From: Sphingomonas endolithica
Lineage (GTDB): Bacteria; Pseudomonadota; Alphaproteobacteria; Sphingomonadales; Sphingomonadaceae
Reading direction: 5' to 3'
Length of the DNA: 64,000 nucleotides
Assembly (NCBI RefSeq): GCF_025231525.1
Contig: NZ_CP103057.1
Coordinates: 2,001,001-2,065,000, forward strand
Translations under genes and position numbers: made by a program
Part shown: positions 35,186 to 43,317 of the stretch, piece after piece
Layout of the letters: every line of letters starts with the position of its first letter
Position numbering within the stretch: the stretch's first letter is position 1
The notes under the pieces: model-generated
Seen by the model: the letters and a program-made list of their open reading frames with translations, nothing else
Told to the model about the DNA's origin: nothing
Database searches by the model: none

Positions 35186-35746
35186 ATGAACAATAAGACC
35201 GCTCTTCTCATCATGCATGTTCAGAACATGATGGTAGCTGATTACGGCGGCGCCGAAATCATTCAGCCGCTTCAGCAAGCACTCGTCGCTGCACGGCGAA
35301 ACGGCGTTCGCGTGATATATGTACGCGTCGCCTTTACCGATGGCTACCCCGAGGTCAATCCGCACAACAAGCTGATCGTCGCGATCAAGGAGAAGGTTGG
35401 CGTGACGCTGGTCGATGATCCGAAAATGCAGATCCATGAGGGCGTCCGGCCGCTTGAGGGCGAACCCGTCATTGTCAATTACCGGATCAGCGCGTTTGCC
35501 GGCAGCAGCCTGGAGCTTGTCCTTCGGTCGCTCGACATCGACACGCTCGTGCTCACCGGAATATCGACCGGCGGCGTGGTCCTCTCAACCCTTCTGGAGG
35601 CGTCGGACAAGGACTATGTACTGACGGTGCTCTCCGATGCGTCAGCCGAGCTCGATGCGGATCTGCAGCATACCCTCATGGAGAAGGTGTTCCCGTCAAA
35701 GGCGAAGGTGCAAACGACGGATGATTGGATTTCGTCGCTGTCATAG
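35186..35746 (+). CDS. Isochorismatase-like protein with atypical active site
   Basis: A 186-residue member of the isochorismatase-like (cysteine hydrolase) fold. The ATG at 35186 follows an AGGAGA at proper distance; an upstream in-frame ATG at 35141 overlaps the SCP2-like gene. The usual triad is Asp-Lys-Cys. Here the Asp position reads His (LLIMHVQNMM), the Lys segment is VNYRISAFAGSS without an evident Lys, and the Cys position reads Val (TGISTGGVVLSTLLEA). From memory a subfamily with MHxQN and GVVLST exists, so this may be a natural non-canonical group rather than decay. The fold is well kept (EKVFPSKAKVQTTDDW at the end). Activity is unknown. Confidence 0.8.
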   Translation: MNNKTALLIMHVQNMMVADYGGAEIIQPLQQALVAARRNGVRVIYVRVAFTDGYPEVNPHNKLIVAIKEKVGVTLVDDPKMQIHEGVRPLEGEPVIVNYRISAFAGSSLELVLRSLDIDTLVLTGISTGGVVLSTLLEASDKDYVLTVLSDASAELDADLQHTLMEKVFPSKAKVQTTDDWISSLS

Positions 35747-35959
35747 GGCGGCCCCTCTCCCGTTCGAAGACTAAACAGCGAAGTCTCGCCGGCGCGCCTG
35801 CGCGACCTCGCGGACTGCCGGTTCCGAGCATGGCTCGGGTCGAGATGGGCCCCACCTGGTGGGGTTGCATCGTCCAGCAGTCGATTTCAAACTTAAACGC
35901 ATTCTCCCTGTATCAAGCTGATATCCGACGCAGCAGGAGGCACCTATGCCGCACTAGAG

Positions 35960-36225
35960 CATTTTCCAATCGGTATGCATGATGGCCAGCATGCCTGAAG
36001 TAGTTGGCGCATTCGTTGGGTGTGAAGGCATCGGCACCTGCTCGACATAAGCGAGGAACCACTCCCGCGTCCTCGGACCATCGAGCACCATCGAGGCGGT
36101 CATGCCGGTCAGCCGCAATTTGCCGGTGAACGTCGTCGTTTTCCAATAGCCTTGAGGGACGCTCATCCGTAGCCGCTGCCCGCATCGCGCGTCCATGAAG
36201 ACGCGCCATCTTGGTGCTGGCGTGG
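35960..36225 (-). pseudogene. IS630-family transposase remnant
   Basis: Three consecutive pieces of an IS630-type transposase can be read on the minus strand in alternating frames: STKMARLHGRA, then SVPQGYWKTTTFTGKLRLTG with GPRTREWFLAYVEQV, then FTPNECANYFRHAGHHAY, the typical C-terminus. The segment with the second catalytic Asp and the Glu is deleted between the last two pieces, and at least two frameshifts are present. It lies in the 35747-36316 gap, which otherwise holds no gene. Confidence 0.75.
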
Positions 36226-36316
36226 GGGTTCCTCAATGTGCCGCGCGCGATTGCAAGCAGGGCTGTTCCTGCCTCATCTCTAGGCATGTGAGCGGGATCA
36301 CCTTCATGGCGCCTCG

Positions 36317-36739
36317 TCAGAGCGTGTGCTCCACGATTGAGTCGTGAAGCTCCTGAAGCCAGCCGCCCAATCGGGAAGGGTCGCCGTTCACCCGCATCTC
36401 GCCAGTCCTGAGGACCTGATTGATCGCGTCCGCGTATAGTGGATCGATACTGCGAAGACTGTTCAGCCTCTGCGCTGCCGCCGTCGTGATCTCGACGGTG
36501 ACATCGCCCCGCTCACCGGGACGTACTCCGACCCGGAACGATGGTTGCCCGGCTATAATGTCAAAGCAGATGCCCTGCACGAGGCCGTTCTCCAGCTCGA
36601 CACCATCCGTGTAGAGTTCCACAAAAGACAGGTTCAGTTTGGGGGACAGGCCGGAGCGGGTCGCCGCATCGACCATCAATGCGCCCACCATCTCAAACCA
36701 GGCTGTGGTTCCAAGTCGCAGCTTCGGGGCGCTCATCAT
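36317..36739 (-). CDS. SCP2-like conserved hypothetical protein, copy 2
   Basis: A 140-residue paralogue of the gene at 34728. It shares AWFEMVGALMVDAA, VELYTDGVELENGLVQG, FDIIAGQPSFRVGVRPGERG, the VTVEITTAAAQRLNSL segment and TGEMRVNGDPSRLGGWLQEL. The SCP2-like fold is inferred from the pattern only. Its ATG overlaps the stop of the oxidoreductase gene (ATGA), so the two are translationally coupled; a functional link, such as presenting or sequestering a hydrophobic substrate or product, is plausible but unproven. The pair is divergent from a LysR regulator. Confidence 0.75.
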   Translation of the reverse strand: MMSAPKLRLGTTAWFEMVGALMVDAATRSGLSPKLNLSFVELYTDGVELENGLVQGICFDIIAGQPSFRVGVRPGERGDVTVEITTAAAQRLNSLRSIDPLYADAINQVLRTGEMRVNGDPSRLGGWLQELHDSIVEHTL

Positions 36740-37752
36740 TTCACCTCAAGCACGATCTTGCCTTGGATATGCCCTTGCGCCGCCCGCTCATGCGCCAAGC
36801 TGGCGTCGGCAAGCGGATATTTGCTGTCGAGCACGACCCGGATGGCACCATCCTCCAACAGGCGGCCGACCTCCGCCAATTGTGCCCCGCTCGACCGGAC
36901 CTGGGTGCTCGACACGGTGATGCGTAGCTTCTCGGCATCCTCGCCACCGGCGAAGCCAAGCGGGAACACCAGGAACAAGGCGCCACCCGGCTTCAGCGTC
37001 CGCAGGAACCGGCTTGCGCTTGGGCCGCCCAGTGCATCGATGACAAGATCGACATCGTGCACCACGTCTTCCGGTGTGGTCTTGGTATAATCGATGAATT
37101 CGTCAGCGCCGAGCTCGCGCAGCATCTGCTCGTGCTTGCCCGAAGCCACGGCAATGACGTGGGCGCCTTTCAGCTTCGCAATCTGCACCGCGAAGTGGCC
37201 AACGCCGCCAGCGGCACCGTTGACCAGGACAGTCCTGCCCTCGAGTGGCACTGGGACGTGCTGGTTCGCTTGCAGAGCATTCGGCGCGTTGTGCCCCAGG
37301 TCGACCAGGAACTGCCAAGCGGTCAGAAGCGACATCGGGGCTCCGGCGGCATGCCCATGATCGATCCCGGCCGGCTTCAGGGCGACCTGTGAGGAAGGTA
37401 CGCTGACATACTCGGCATAGGCTTTGCTGTCGCCCTGCATGCCTTCAGGAAAGCGGACCATCGAGTAGACCTCGTCGCCAACGGAGAAGGTCTGAACGTT
37501 ATCCCCGACCGCCTCGACGACGCCGGAGATGTCGGTCCCGGGGATGAGCGGGAACGACACTTGCGGCTGCCACTCGGGCGGAAGCATCTTGTATCCGTCG
37601 CGCAGATACCAGTCCGGTGGATTGACGCCAACCGCGTGGACGCGGACCAGCACCTCACCGGGGGCGACCTGCGGTCGCGCAGCGTCCTCGTAAACCAGTA
37701 CCTCGGGTCCGCCAAATGCGTGCTGTCGGATCGCCTTCATTGTATCGTTCAT
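36736..37752 (-). CDS. NADP-dependent oxidoreductase, quinone-reductase-like MDR
   Basis: A 338-residue medium-chain dehydrogenase/reductase without catalytic zinc ligands. The start has GGAGA 6 bases upstream. Landmarks are MKAIRQHAFGGPEVLVYEDA, VLVRVHAVGVNPPDWYLRDG, LIPGTDISGVVEAVGDNV, the nucleotide-binding loop VLVNGAAGGVGHFAVQIAKL, GADEFIDYTKTTPEDVV, and the end HERAAQGHIQGKIVLEV. Members reduce quinones or activated double bonds with NADPH. It is the first gene of a two-gene unit with the SCP2-like protein and is divergent from the LysR gene at 37845. A truncated second copy of its 3' end lies at 34442 in inverted orientation. Confidence 0.9.
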   Translation of the reverse strand: MNDTMKAIRQHAFGGPEVLVYEDAARPQVAPGEVLVRVHAVGVNPPDWYLRDGYKMLPPEWQPQVSFPLIPGTDISGVVEAVGDNVQTFSVGDEVYSMVRFPEGMQGDSKAYAEYVSVPSSQVALKPAGIDHGHAAGAPMSLLTAWQFLVDLGHNAPNALQANQHVPVPLEGRTVLVNGAAGGVGHFAVQIAKLKGAHVIAVASGKHEQMLRELGADEFIDYTKTTPEDVVHDVDLVIDALGGPSASRFLRTLKPGGALFLVFPLGFAGGEDAEKLRITVSSTQVRSSGAQLAEVGRLLEDGAIRVVLDSKYPLADASLAHERAAQGHIQGKIVLEVK

Positions 37753-37801
37753 GCCGAATCTCCATCATGCGTGGTCTCGTCGAGCTGAAGATGGCGTCGT
37801 A

Positions 37802-37817
37802 ATTATGGGTTGATAAT
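37802..37817. promoter_or_regulatory. Candidate LysR operator
   Basis: The 92-bp gap between the divergent oxidoreductase and LysR genes holds ATTAT, 6 bases, ATAAT, a small dyad in an AT-rich patch. LysR boxes are AT-rich interrupted dyads of this kind, commonly T-N11-A. Binding is inferred from position and symmetry only. Confidence 0.4.
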
Positions 37818-37844
37818 ACCGCTGCGAGGCGCTTTAAATATGCC

Positions 37845-38774
37845 ATGAAGGAACAAGTGTCTCTTGAGCGGTTGACCGGTCTTATCGCGTTCGCGCGGGC
37901 CGGCTCGCTGGGGAGCTACACCGCCGCCGCCAGATCGCTGTCGATCTCGCCTTCAGCCGTCAGCAAAAGCATTCAGCGGCTCGAGAAGCAGCTGGGGCTG
38001 CCGCTTTTCGCCCGCACGACGCGGTCCCTGACGCTCACGTCCGAAGGGCGCGAATTGCACGAGCGCGCGCTTCGCCTGCTGCGTGAGGCCCAAGAGATCG
38101 AGCAGTTGGCTATGACCGCACGATCGGAGCCGTCGGGCACGCTGCGCGTAGCGGCGTCGCTGCCGATCGGGCTGCACATGATTGCGCCCGCGTTGCCGGC
38201 GTTCCGCAAGCTCCACCCGAAGGTGACGGTCGACCTCAGACTCACCGATCGGATGGTAGACATCGTCGATGAGGGGATCGACGTAGCAATTCGCATCGGT
38301 GATCTCGCAGATTCACGGCTGCTGTCTCGCAAGCTCGCCTCGCATCGGCTCTGCTGTTTCGCGGCGCCGGCCTATCTGGCCACGCGCGGCACGCCCGCTC
38401 ACCCTGACGAGCTGGCGGGGCACGACCTCGTCAACCTCCGGTACCAAAGCACCGGCCAGGTTTTCCGCTGGGCCTTCCGCGTCGGTGGTCGGGAAATCGA
38501 GATGGTTCCCGACGCTGCAGTACTCGCAGACGTCAGCGAAGCCGTGGTCGCGACGCTAGTCGCGGGTGGTGGCATTGGCATGAGCGCAACCTTCATCGCG
38601 GCGCCCTATGTGGCCCGCGGCGAACTGGTCCCCGTGCTCGGCACGTTCGCGGTCGAACGGCACAACATTACCGCCCTATGGCCGGAGAGCCGACGCGCAA
38701 ACCACGCAGTCCGTGCGTTCCTAGCGTTGCTGCAGGACGTGTTCCGCGAGCGGATGCCAGCCGCCAATGGCTGA
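37845..38774 (+). CDS. LysR-family transcriptional regulator
   Basis: A 309-residue LysR regulator. The N-terminal winged helix-turn-helix is [20 protein letters not shown], then [20 protein letters not shown] and [16 protein letters not shown]. The C-terminal effector-binding domain (about 90-300) has [20 protein letters not shown] and [16 protein letters not shown], typical of the CrgA/DsdC-like group that regulates adjacent dehydrogenases. It is transcribed away from the oxidoreductase/SCP2-like unit and probably controls it and itself. The effector is unknown. Confidence 0.9.
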   Translation: MKEQVSLERLTGLIAFARAGSLGSYTAAARSLSISPSAVSKSIQRLEKQLGLPLFARTTRSLTLTSEGRELHERALRLLREAQEIEQLAMTARSEPSGTLRVAASLPIGLHMIAPALPAFRKLHPKVTVDLRLTDRMVDIVDEGIDVAIRIGDLADSRLLSRKLASHRLCCFAAPAYLATRGTPAHPDELAGHDLVNLRYQSTGQVFRWAFRVGGREIEMVPDAAVLADVSEAVVATLVAGGGIGMSATFIAAPYVARGELVPVLGTFAVERHNITALWPESRRANHAVRAFLALLQDVFRERMPAANG

Positions 38775-38941
38775 AGCGATCGGCCCGAGGTGAGAACGAC
38801 ACGGTAGAGGCACCGTCCTACCCGTCTTTGCGTTGCGCAGGCATTGAGATCTTCAACGCACAGTGAAGTATGGAAGCGGTAGGCAAGCGCCTAGCCAAGG
38901 CGTGATGGCTAGCGAAGATGTGGCTGAGATGTTGCCCGAAA

Positions 38942-38966
38942 GAGGGCTCCGCATCGCGGAGCCCTC
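38942..38966 (-). terminator. Hairpin terminator of the hydrolase gene
   Basis: A perfect 11-bp stem, GAGGGCTCCGC, with a 3-base loop lies about 50 bases after the stop of the minus-strand hydrolase gene. On the minus strand the stem is followed by TTTC. The plus-strand LysR gene ends 168 bases to the left, so the hairpin best serves the hydrolase. The rest of 38775-39014 holds no gene. Confidence 0.65.
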
Positions 38967-39014
38967 GGTAACAGCGATGTCCGACACATGTGTCGCTGCA
39001 GCCCCCGGCACTTG

Positions 39015-39953
39015 CTAGCCGACGTAGCGCTGGAACCAGTCGAGCATGGGCTGCGGGTTAGCCGGCAGATAGTTGTAGCCGTCGAAGCGCCGGTTCGTGC
39101 CATCGATCCAGATGACGTCCTTGTGCTCGGTCGCCATCGCGTCGAAGATGGCCTGGACGTCGTCCGGCGTGGTGAGCGTGTCATCGCGAACCTGCAGCAG
39201 CAGCGTCGGCACATCCACCGCCGAGGCGTATTGCGGCATATCCATGTCCTTCAGCTCCATGCTCGTTACGCGTCGCAGTGCATCCGCCACTTCGGGGAGC
39301 GCATCTGGCATTCCCATGTGATCCAGGATCGTACGGTAGAAAGAGCTCAGCGAGATGGGCTGGGGCGCGACGATCGCCTGGACGGCCTCGAACTCCTCCG
39401 AATGCTTGGCCATGGCCACCATCGTGGCGTTCATACCGCAACAACGGCTGAGCAGACCGAGCTTCATTGCCTGCAAGTCAGGACGCGAGCGAACGTAGCG
39501 CAGCGATCCGATCACGTCGCGGTACTCGCGGATCCCATTGCCGATGGCGCCGCCGCTTCCCACCCCGCTCTGGCCGAAATTACGAAGGTCGTAGGCAAGG
39601 ACGTTGTAGCCAGCGTCGTGGAGATGCTTGTAGTCCGGCATGAAGTTCACTTCGATGTCGTTGCCGCTTGCCGCCCAAGCGTCGCCGTAGGGCTTCAGAT
39701 GCCCAGGGAAACCGTAGCGGTTTGCCCAGATCGGGTGGTTAGCGATGATCAGGCGGTCACTGTCGGCCGGGATGAACCAGCCCTCGATCGTCACGCCGTC
39801 CATCGCCGGGAAAAACACGTCGGAAAAGGCCAGGCCGTCATCGGCCGGCGAACGAAGGATAGGCGAGCGCGGCGGATTGGCCATCGCGGAAACCAGCCCG
39901 GCGATCATGTCGGCACGGGTGAGAGTTGCTGCTGCGTCAGTTGCCTGTGTCAT
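39015..39953 (-). CDS. Alpha/beta hydrolase with cysteine nucleophile position
   Basis: A 312-residue alpha/beta-fold protein. I take the ATG at 39953 (MTQATDAAATLTRADMIAGL); an upstream frame to 40028 reaches into the divergent regulator's promoter. Landmarks are FFPAMDGVTIEGWFIP, IIANHPIWANRYGFPGH, VLAYDLRNFGQSGVGSGG, the elbow GLLSRCCGMNATMVA, VRDDTLTTPDDVQAIF, and the end WIDGTNRRFDGYNYLP. The elbow places Cys where Ser is usual, and the segment that normally carries the catalytic His reads RRFDGYNY without one. Dienelactone hydrolase also uses Cys, but with a His. It is divergent from a LysR gene, its likely regulator. Confidence 0.78.
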   Translation of the reverse strand: MTQATDAAATLTRADMIAGLVSAMANPPRSPILRSPADDGLAFSDVFFPAMDGVTIEGWFIPADSDRLIIANHPIWANRYGFPGHLKPYGDAWAASGNDIEVNFMPDYKHLHDAGYNVLAYDLRNFGQSGVGSGGAIGNGIREYRDVIGSLRYVRSRPDLQAMKLGLLSRCCGMNATMVAMAKHSEEFEAVQAIVAPQPISLSSFYRTILDHMGMPDALPEVADALRRVTSMELKDMDMPQYASAVDVPTLLLQVRDDTLTTPDDVQAIFDAMATEHKDVIWIDGTNRRFDGYNYLPANPQPMLDWFQRYVG

Positions 39954-40060
39954 TTCGAAGCGTCCTTTTCGAGGGTCAGTCCCGCCGTCTGAGTGACTGG
40001 TAGAGACTATATAGACCTTGACGATCATTACGATAATCCATCACTATCTGGACACGCTGT

Positions 40061-40984
40061 GTGAGAATCTGGACATTGACCACTCACGTCGACGACCTGA
40101 ACGCGTTCATGGCAGTCGCGAAATCGCGGGGCTTCCGCGAAGCCGGACGTGCGCTGGGCGTTAGTCCAACGACGCTTAGCCAAACCGTCCAGCGTCTGGA
40201 GGCGAAACTCGGAGTGCGGCTTCTCCACCGCACGACGCGCAGTGTCACGCCGACCGAGGCTGGCAGGCGTCTGGTCGAGCGCCTCGCTCCGGCCCTCGGC
40301 GAAGTCGAAGCCGCGCTCAATAGCGTCAACGATCTCCGTGATACGCCGGCCGGGACGCTGAGGCTGAACGTACCGGTAAGCGCTGCGCGGCTGATACTGC
40401 CATCACTGCTGCCACGTTTCCTGACCCAATTTCCCGACATTCAGGTCGAAATCATCGCCGAGGACAGCGTCGTGGACGTGCTCGCGGCGGGAGCGGATGC
40501 CGGCATCCGCTACGAGGAAAGGCTTGAGCAGGACATGATCGCAATTCCAATCGGTCCGCGTGTCCAACACTTCGCGCTTGCGGCCTCCCCACGGTATCTC
40601 TTGGAGCGGGGTAATCCGGAGCATCCGCAGGATCTCCTGCAGCACCGTTGCCTGCGCGGCCGGTTCGGGAACGGCACCCTTATGAGTCCATGGGAACTCG
40701 AGCGCGGCGACGAGATCGTCCGCATCGAGCCGCAAGGGCCCCTTATCGTCAGCATCAGCGGCGCGATGGATCTCGCCGTGGACATGGCGGTCGAGGGGCT
40801 GGGGATCATCGCATTGTTCGAGGAGTGGCTTCGACCCAGGTTGGAGGCGGGCAGCTTGGTGCCCGTGCTGCCGGACTGGTGGTCGTCGTTCCCAGGACCC
40901 TCGCTATATTACTCCGGCCGCCGCCTGGTCCCCCCGCCGCTGCGAGCGTTCCTAGACTTCATCAAGTCGTCGCCGGAGAAATGA
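40061..40984 (+). CDS. LysR-family transcriptional regulator
   Basis: A 307-residue LysR protein that starts at GTG 40061 (MRIWTLTTHVDDLNAFMAVA). The DNA-binding part is REAGRALGVSPTTLSQTVQR and LEAKLGVRLLHRTTRSVTPT. The effector domain has LRLNVPVSAARLILPSLLPR, VEIIAEDSVVDVLAAGADAG and IRYEERLEQDMIAIPIG. It belongs to the CrgA-like LysR subgroup, like most LysR genes of this window. Divergent from the Cys-type hydrolase gene, 107 bases away, and likely its regulator. A 391-residue open frame crossing its 3' end on the same strand (40648-41823) is spurious. Confidence 0.9.
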   Translation: MRIWTLTTHVDDLNAFMAVAKSRGFREAGRALGVSPTTLSQTVQRLEAKLGVRLLHRTTRSVTPTEAGRRLVERLAPALGEVEAALNSVNDLRDTPAGTLRLNVPVSAARLILPSLLPRFLTQFPDIQVEIIAEDSVVDVLAAGADAGIRYEERLEQDMIAIPIGPRVQHFALAASPRYLLERGNPEHPQDLLQHRCLRGRFGNGTLMSPWELERGDEIVRIEPQGPLIVSISGAMDLAVDMAVEGLGIIALFEEWLRPRLEAGSLVPVLPDWWSSFPGPSLYYSGRRLVPPPLRAFLDFIKSSPEK

Positions 40985-41034
40985 GCGTGGAGCCTGGCGG
41001 CCGGGTCGCGACGCAGCGATCCGGCCCTTGCGGC

Positions 41035-41787
41035 TTACTTCAGAAAGGGGTTGATGGAAGCCAATGTGTCGTCGAAACGGCCCTCGATCTCCGCGTTGCG
41101 CATGAAGTCGACCCCTTCCACCAGGATCTCTCGCGGGGTGGGTGTGACCTGAAAAAGCGCAAAAACCTGATCGGCGAACGTGTCGAGCGGCATCATGCGC
41201 TCGTTGGTCTTCTGGCCGGGGGTCAGGTTCGTCTGGACAGCGGGCGGCACCACTTCGATGACCTCGATCTTGTTCTTCAGGACCGCGCGAAGCGATTCCG
41301 TGTAGCTGTGGATGGCAGCCTTGATCGCCGAATAGGTTGGCGCAATGACAAGCGGCACGAACGCCAGCCCCGAGCTGACGTTGACGATGACCGCATCGGG
41401 CTGCTGGGCGAGATGTTCAACCAGGGCATTGGTCACCCGGATGGGTCCCAGCAGGTTGCTGGTGACGGACGCCTCCGCATCGCTCAAGTCGCGAAACGTA
41501 TCGAGCGGCGTCTCCATGCGCATGATCCCAGCGCTGTTAAACAGCACGTTGACGTCTGGGAAATCGGTGACAAGCTTCTCTGCAAAACTAGCGACGCTGG
41601 CGGGATCATCCTGGTCGAGCATCAGAGCATGCATGTTCGGCCGATCGCCGATCGCCTTCTCCAGCGCCTCCATTCGTCGCCCCGCTATGATGACGGTGTT
41701 GCCGAGGTCGTGGAAGCGGTGCGCGAGGGCTTCGCCGATTCCCGTGCCGCCGCCTGTGATGAGAATGGTATTTCCGGTCGTCTTCAT
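41035..41787 (-). CDS. Short-chain dehydrogenase/reductase, DltE-like
   Basis: A 250-residue SDR. The start at 41787 begins MKTTGNTILITGGGTGIGEA with the NAD(P)-binding TGxxxGIG. The NAG-like motif is NVLFNSAGIMRMETPL, the catalytic Ser is in VIVNVSSGLAFVPLV and the Tyr-Lys pair in APTYSAIKAAIHSYTESLR. The C-terminal segment is of the DltE/YdfG-like type. It is the last gene of a three-gene minus-strand set (NAD(P)-binding protein, AtaL-like protein, SDR). Substrate unknown; the intergenic distance to the preceding gene is about 80 bases. Confidence 0.9.
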   Translation of the reverse strand: MKTTGNTILITGGGTGIGEALAHRFHDLGNTVIIAGRRMEALEKAIGDRPNMHALMLDQDDPASVASFAEKLVTDFPDVNVLFNSAGIMRMETPLDTFRDLSDAEASVTSNLLGPIRVTNALVEHLAQQPDAVIVNVSSGLAFVPLVIAPTYSAIKAAIHSYTESLRAVLKNKIEVIEVVPPAVQTNLTPGQKTNERMMPLDTFADQVFALFQVTPTPREILVEGVDFMRNAEIEGRFDDTLASINPFLK

Positions 41788-41868
41788 GAGGAGTATCCTT
41801 CGAGATTGAGGGGTCGGGGGTAAGCGTCGGCGGGACAGCGTCGGGCACGGTCCCATGTGCGCGGGTTA

Positions 41869-42345
41869 TTAGAGCGTGCCGTCGGCGAGCATCTCGCGGG
41901 TGCGCTTCAGTGTGGACAGCAGCGCGCTGCGATAACCCTTGTCGGCGCTGTCGAACTGCGCCTGCTCGGTTTGCTCCTCGGGGCCGTTCGGCGCCTTGCC
42001 GCGCAGACCAATGTAGCAGTAGAACTTGAGCTGCAACTCGCCGGCATCATCTTCGAACAGCTCGTTGACGATCGCGCCTTCGCGCGGCCCGGTCGCCTGG
42101 AAGAAGGTAACCTTGCTCTGCGGTTCGAGCGTGATGATCTCGCGCAGCTCGGCGCCAGCGATGGTGGCTTCGCGCACGAAGTGGCTCGCGCTTTCCTCCA
42201 CGACATCGCACTTGGTGCAGAGGCCTGGCGGGAGGAACAGGCGCGCGTCGCGTGCCTTGAGCTCAAGGCCCTTCCAAACCTGTTCGCGGGTGAGCCTGGT
42301 TTCGCCATCCGGGTTCACCGGAACGGTAGCGGTCGAGTAGATCAT
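41869..42345 (-). CDS. AtaL-like/DUF1857 SRPBCC-fold protein
   Basis: A 158-residue protein of the AtaL-like (DUF1857) group within the SRPBCC superfamily. Landmarks are MIYSTATVPVNPDGETRLTR, EQVWKGLELKARDARLFLPP, the CTKCDVVEE segment, FVREATIAGAELREIITLEP and VTFFQATGPREGAIVNELFE. The fold makes a deep hydrophobic ligand pocket. Members occur in biosynthesis and degradation clusters, with few known activities. It lies between the NAD(P)-binding protein and the SDR genes, with 36 bases to the former. Ligand unknown. Confidence 0.85.
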   Translation of the reverse strand: MIYSTATVPVNPDGETRLTREQVWKGLELKARDARLFLPPGLCTKCDVVEESASHFVREATIAGAELREIITLEPQSKVTFFQATGPREGAIVNELFEDDAGELQLKFYCYIGLRGKAPNGPEEQTEQAQFDSADKGYRSALLSTLKRTREMLADGTL

Positions 42346-42381
42346 GGTGTGTCTCCTGAAGTGGGGTGATAGTTCGGGCGA

Positions 42382-43245
42382 TCAGCCGGCGATCTGCGCC
42401 GCATAGTCGCGGTACGAGCGCAGCGGGCGACCGAGCAGCGTGGTGAGCCGATCGACGTCGCCAGCATCCGGGATCATGCCGTCGGTCACGAAGCGCTCGG
42501 CCATCAACCGCATGTCGAGCGCCATCCAGCTTGGCATGAACTGGCGCAGGTTCTGCTCGAACCCGGCGGTGTCGTCGCCCGGATAGGCGATCTCGCGGCC
42601 AAGGACCTCCGACCAGATCGCCGCGGCATCGGCACCGGTCAGCGTGTCCGGGCCGACGATGTTGATGCGCTCGAGCGGAAGCGGCGTTGCGGACTGTTCG
42701 CGGCGGATCAGCTCGATCGCGGCGACCTCGCCGACATCGCGCGCATCCACCATGGCCAGGCCCTTGGAGCCGATCGGCATCGGGTAGATGCCGTAGCCGG
42801 TGATCACGTCCTTGATCGTGATCTCGTTGTCCATGAAGTAGGCCGGACGCAGGATGGTGGCGTTCAGCCCCATCTGCTCGATCATGCGCTCGACGCCGAA
42901 CTTGCCGGCAAAGTGCGGCACGTTCACGTAGATGTCGCTGTGGATTACCGAGAGGTAGACGATCCGCTCGATTCCGGCCTCGCGGGCGACAGCCAGCGCA
43001 ACGAGCGCCTGCGTGTATTCGTCGGCGACGACACCGTTCAGCAGGAACAGCGTGGACACGCCCGTAAAGGCGCTGCGAAGCGCATCGACATCGAGCAGGT
43101 CGCCCTGGACGACATCTACGCCGACCGGGAAGCTGGCCTTCGCAGGATCGCGGACGAGGGCGCGCACATCGGCGCCGCGCTTGACGAGCTGTTCAACGAC
43201 GTTGCGGCCGACATTGCCGGTGGCACCGGTTACGAGAATGGTCAT
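42382..43245 (-). CDS. NAD(P)H-binding NmrA-like SDR protein
   Basis: A 287-residue atypical SDR. It starts MTILVTGATGNVGRNVVEQL with the GxxGxxG dinucleotide motif, followed by ALVRDPAKASFPVGVDVVQG, the FLLNG segment and a sugar-epimerase/NmrA-like core (ILRPAYFMDNEITIKDVITG). There is no YxxxK at the standard position, so it may be a redox sensor or a quinone reductase such as QorB rather than a classical dehydrogenase. A longer open frame upstream to 43827 lies antisense to the LysR gene and is not used. First gene of the three-gene set, divergent from the LysR gene 72 bases away. Confidence 0.88.
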   Translation of the reverse strand: MTILVTGATGNVGRNVVEQLVKRGADVRALVRDPAKASFPVGVDVVQGDLLDVDALRSAFTGVSTLFLLNGVVADEYTQALVALAVAREAGIERIVYLSVIHSDIYVNVPHFAGKFGVERMIEQMGLNATILRPAYFMDNEITIKDVITGYGIYPMPIGSKGLAMVDARDVGEVAAIELIRREQSATPLPLERINIVGPDTLTGADAAAIWSEVLGREIAYPGDDTAGFEQNLRQFMPSWMALDMRLMAERFVTDGMIPDAGDVDRLTTLLGRPLRSYRDYAAQIAG

Positions 43246-43317
43246 GGGCTTCACTCCTGGGTTGAGCCGTTTGGCTGTCCTTGAAATGAGCGATCCACAA
43301 CCAACCCGGTAGACGCT

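Noticed and set aside
38988..39992. 334-codon plus-strand open frame
   Set aside because: Complement of the Cys-type hydrolase gene; no family resemblance.
40648..41823. 391-codon plus-strand open frame
   Set aside because: Crosses the end of a LysR gene and the antisense of an SDR gene; composition is that of a shadow.
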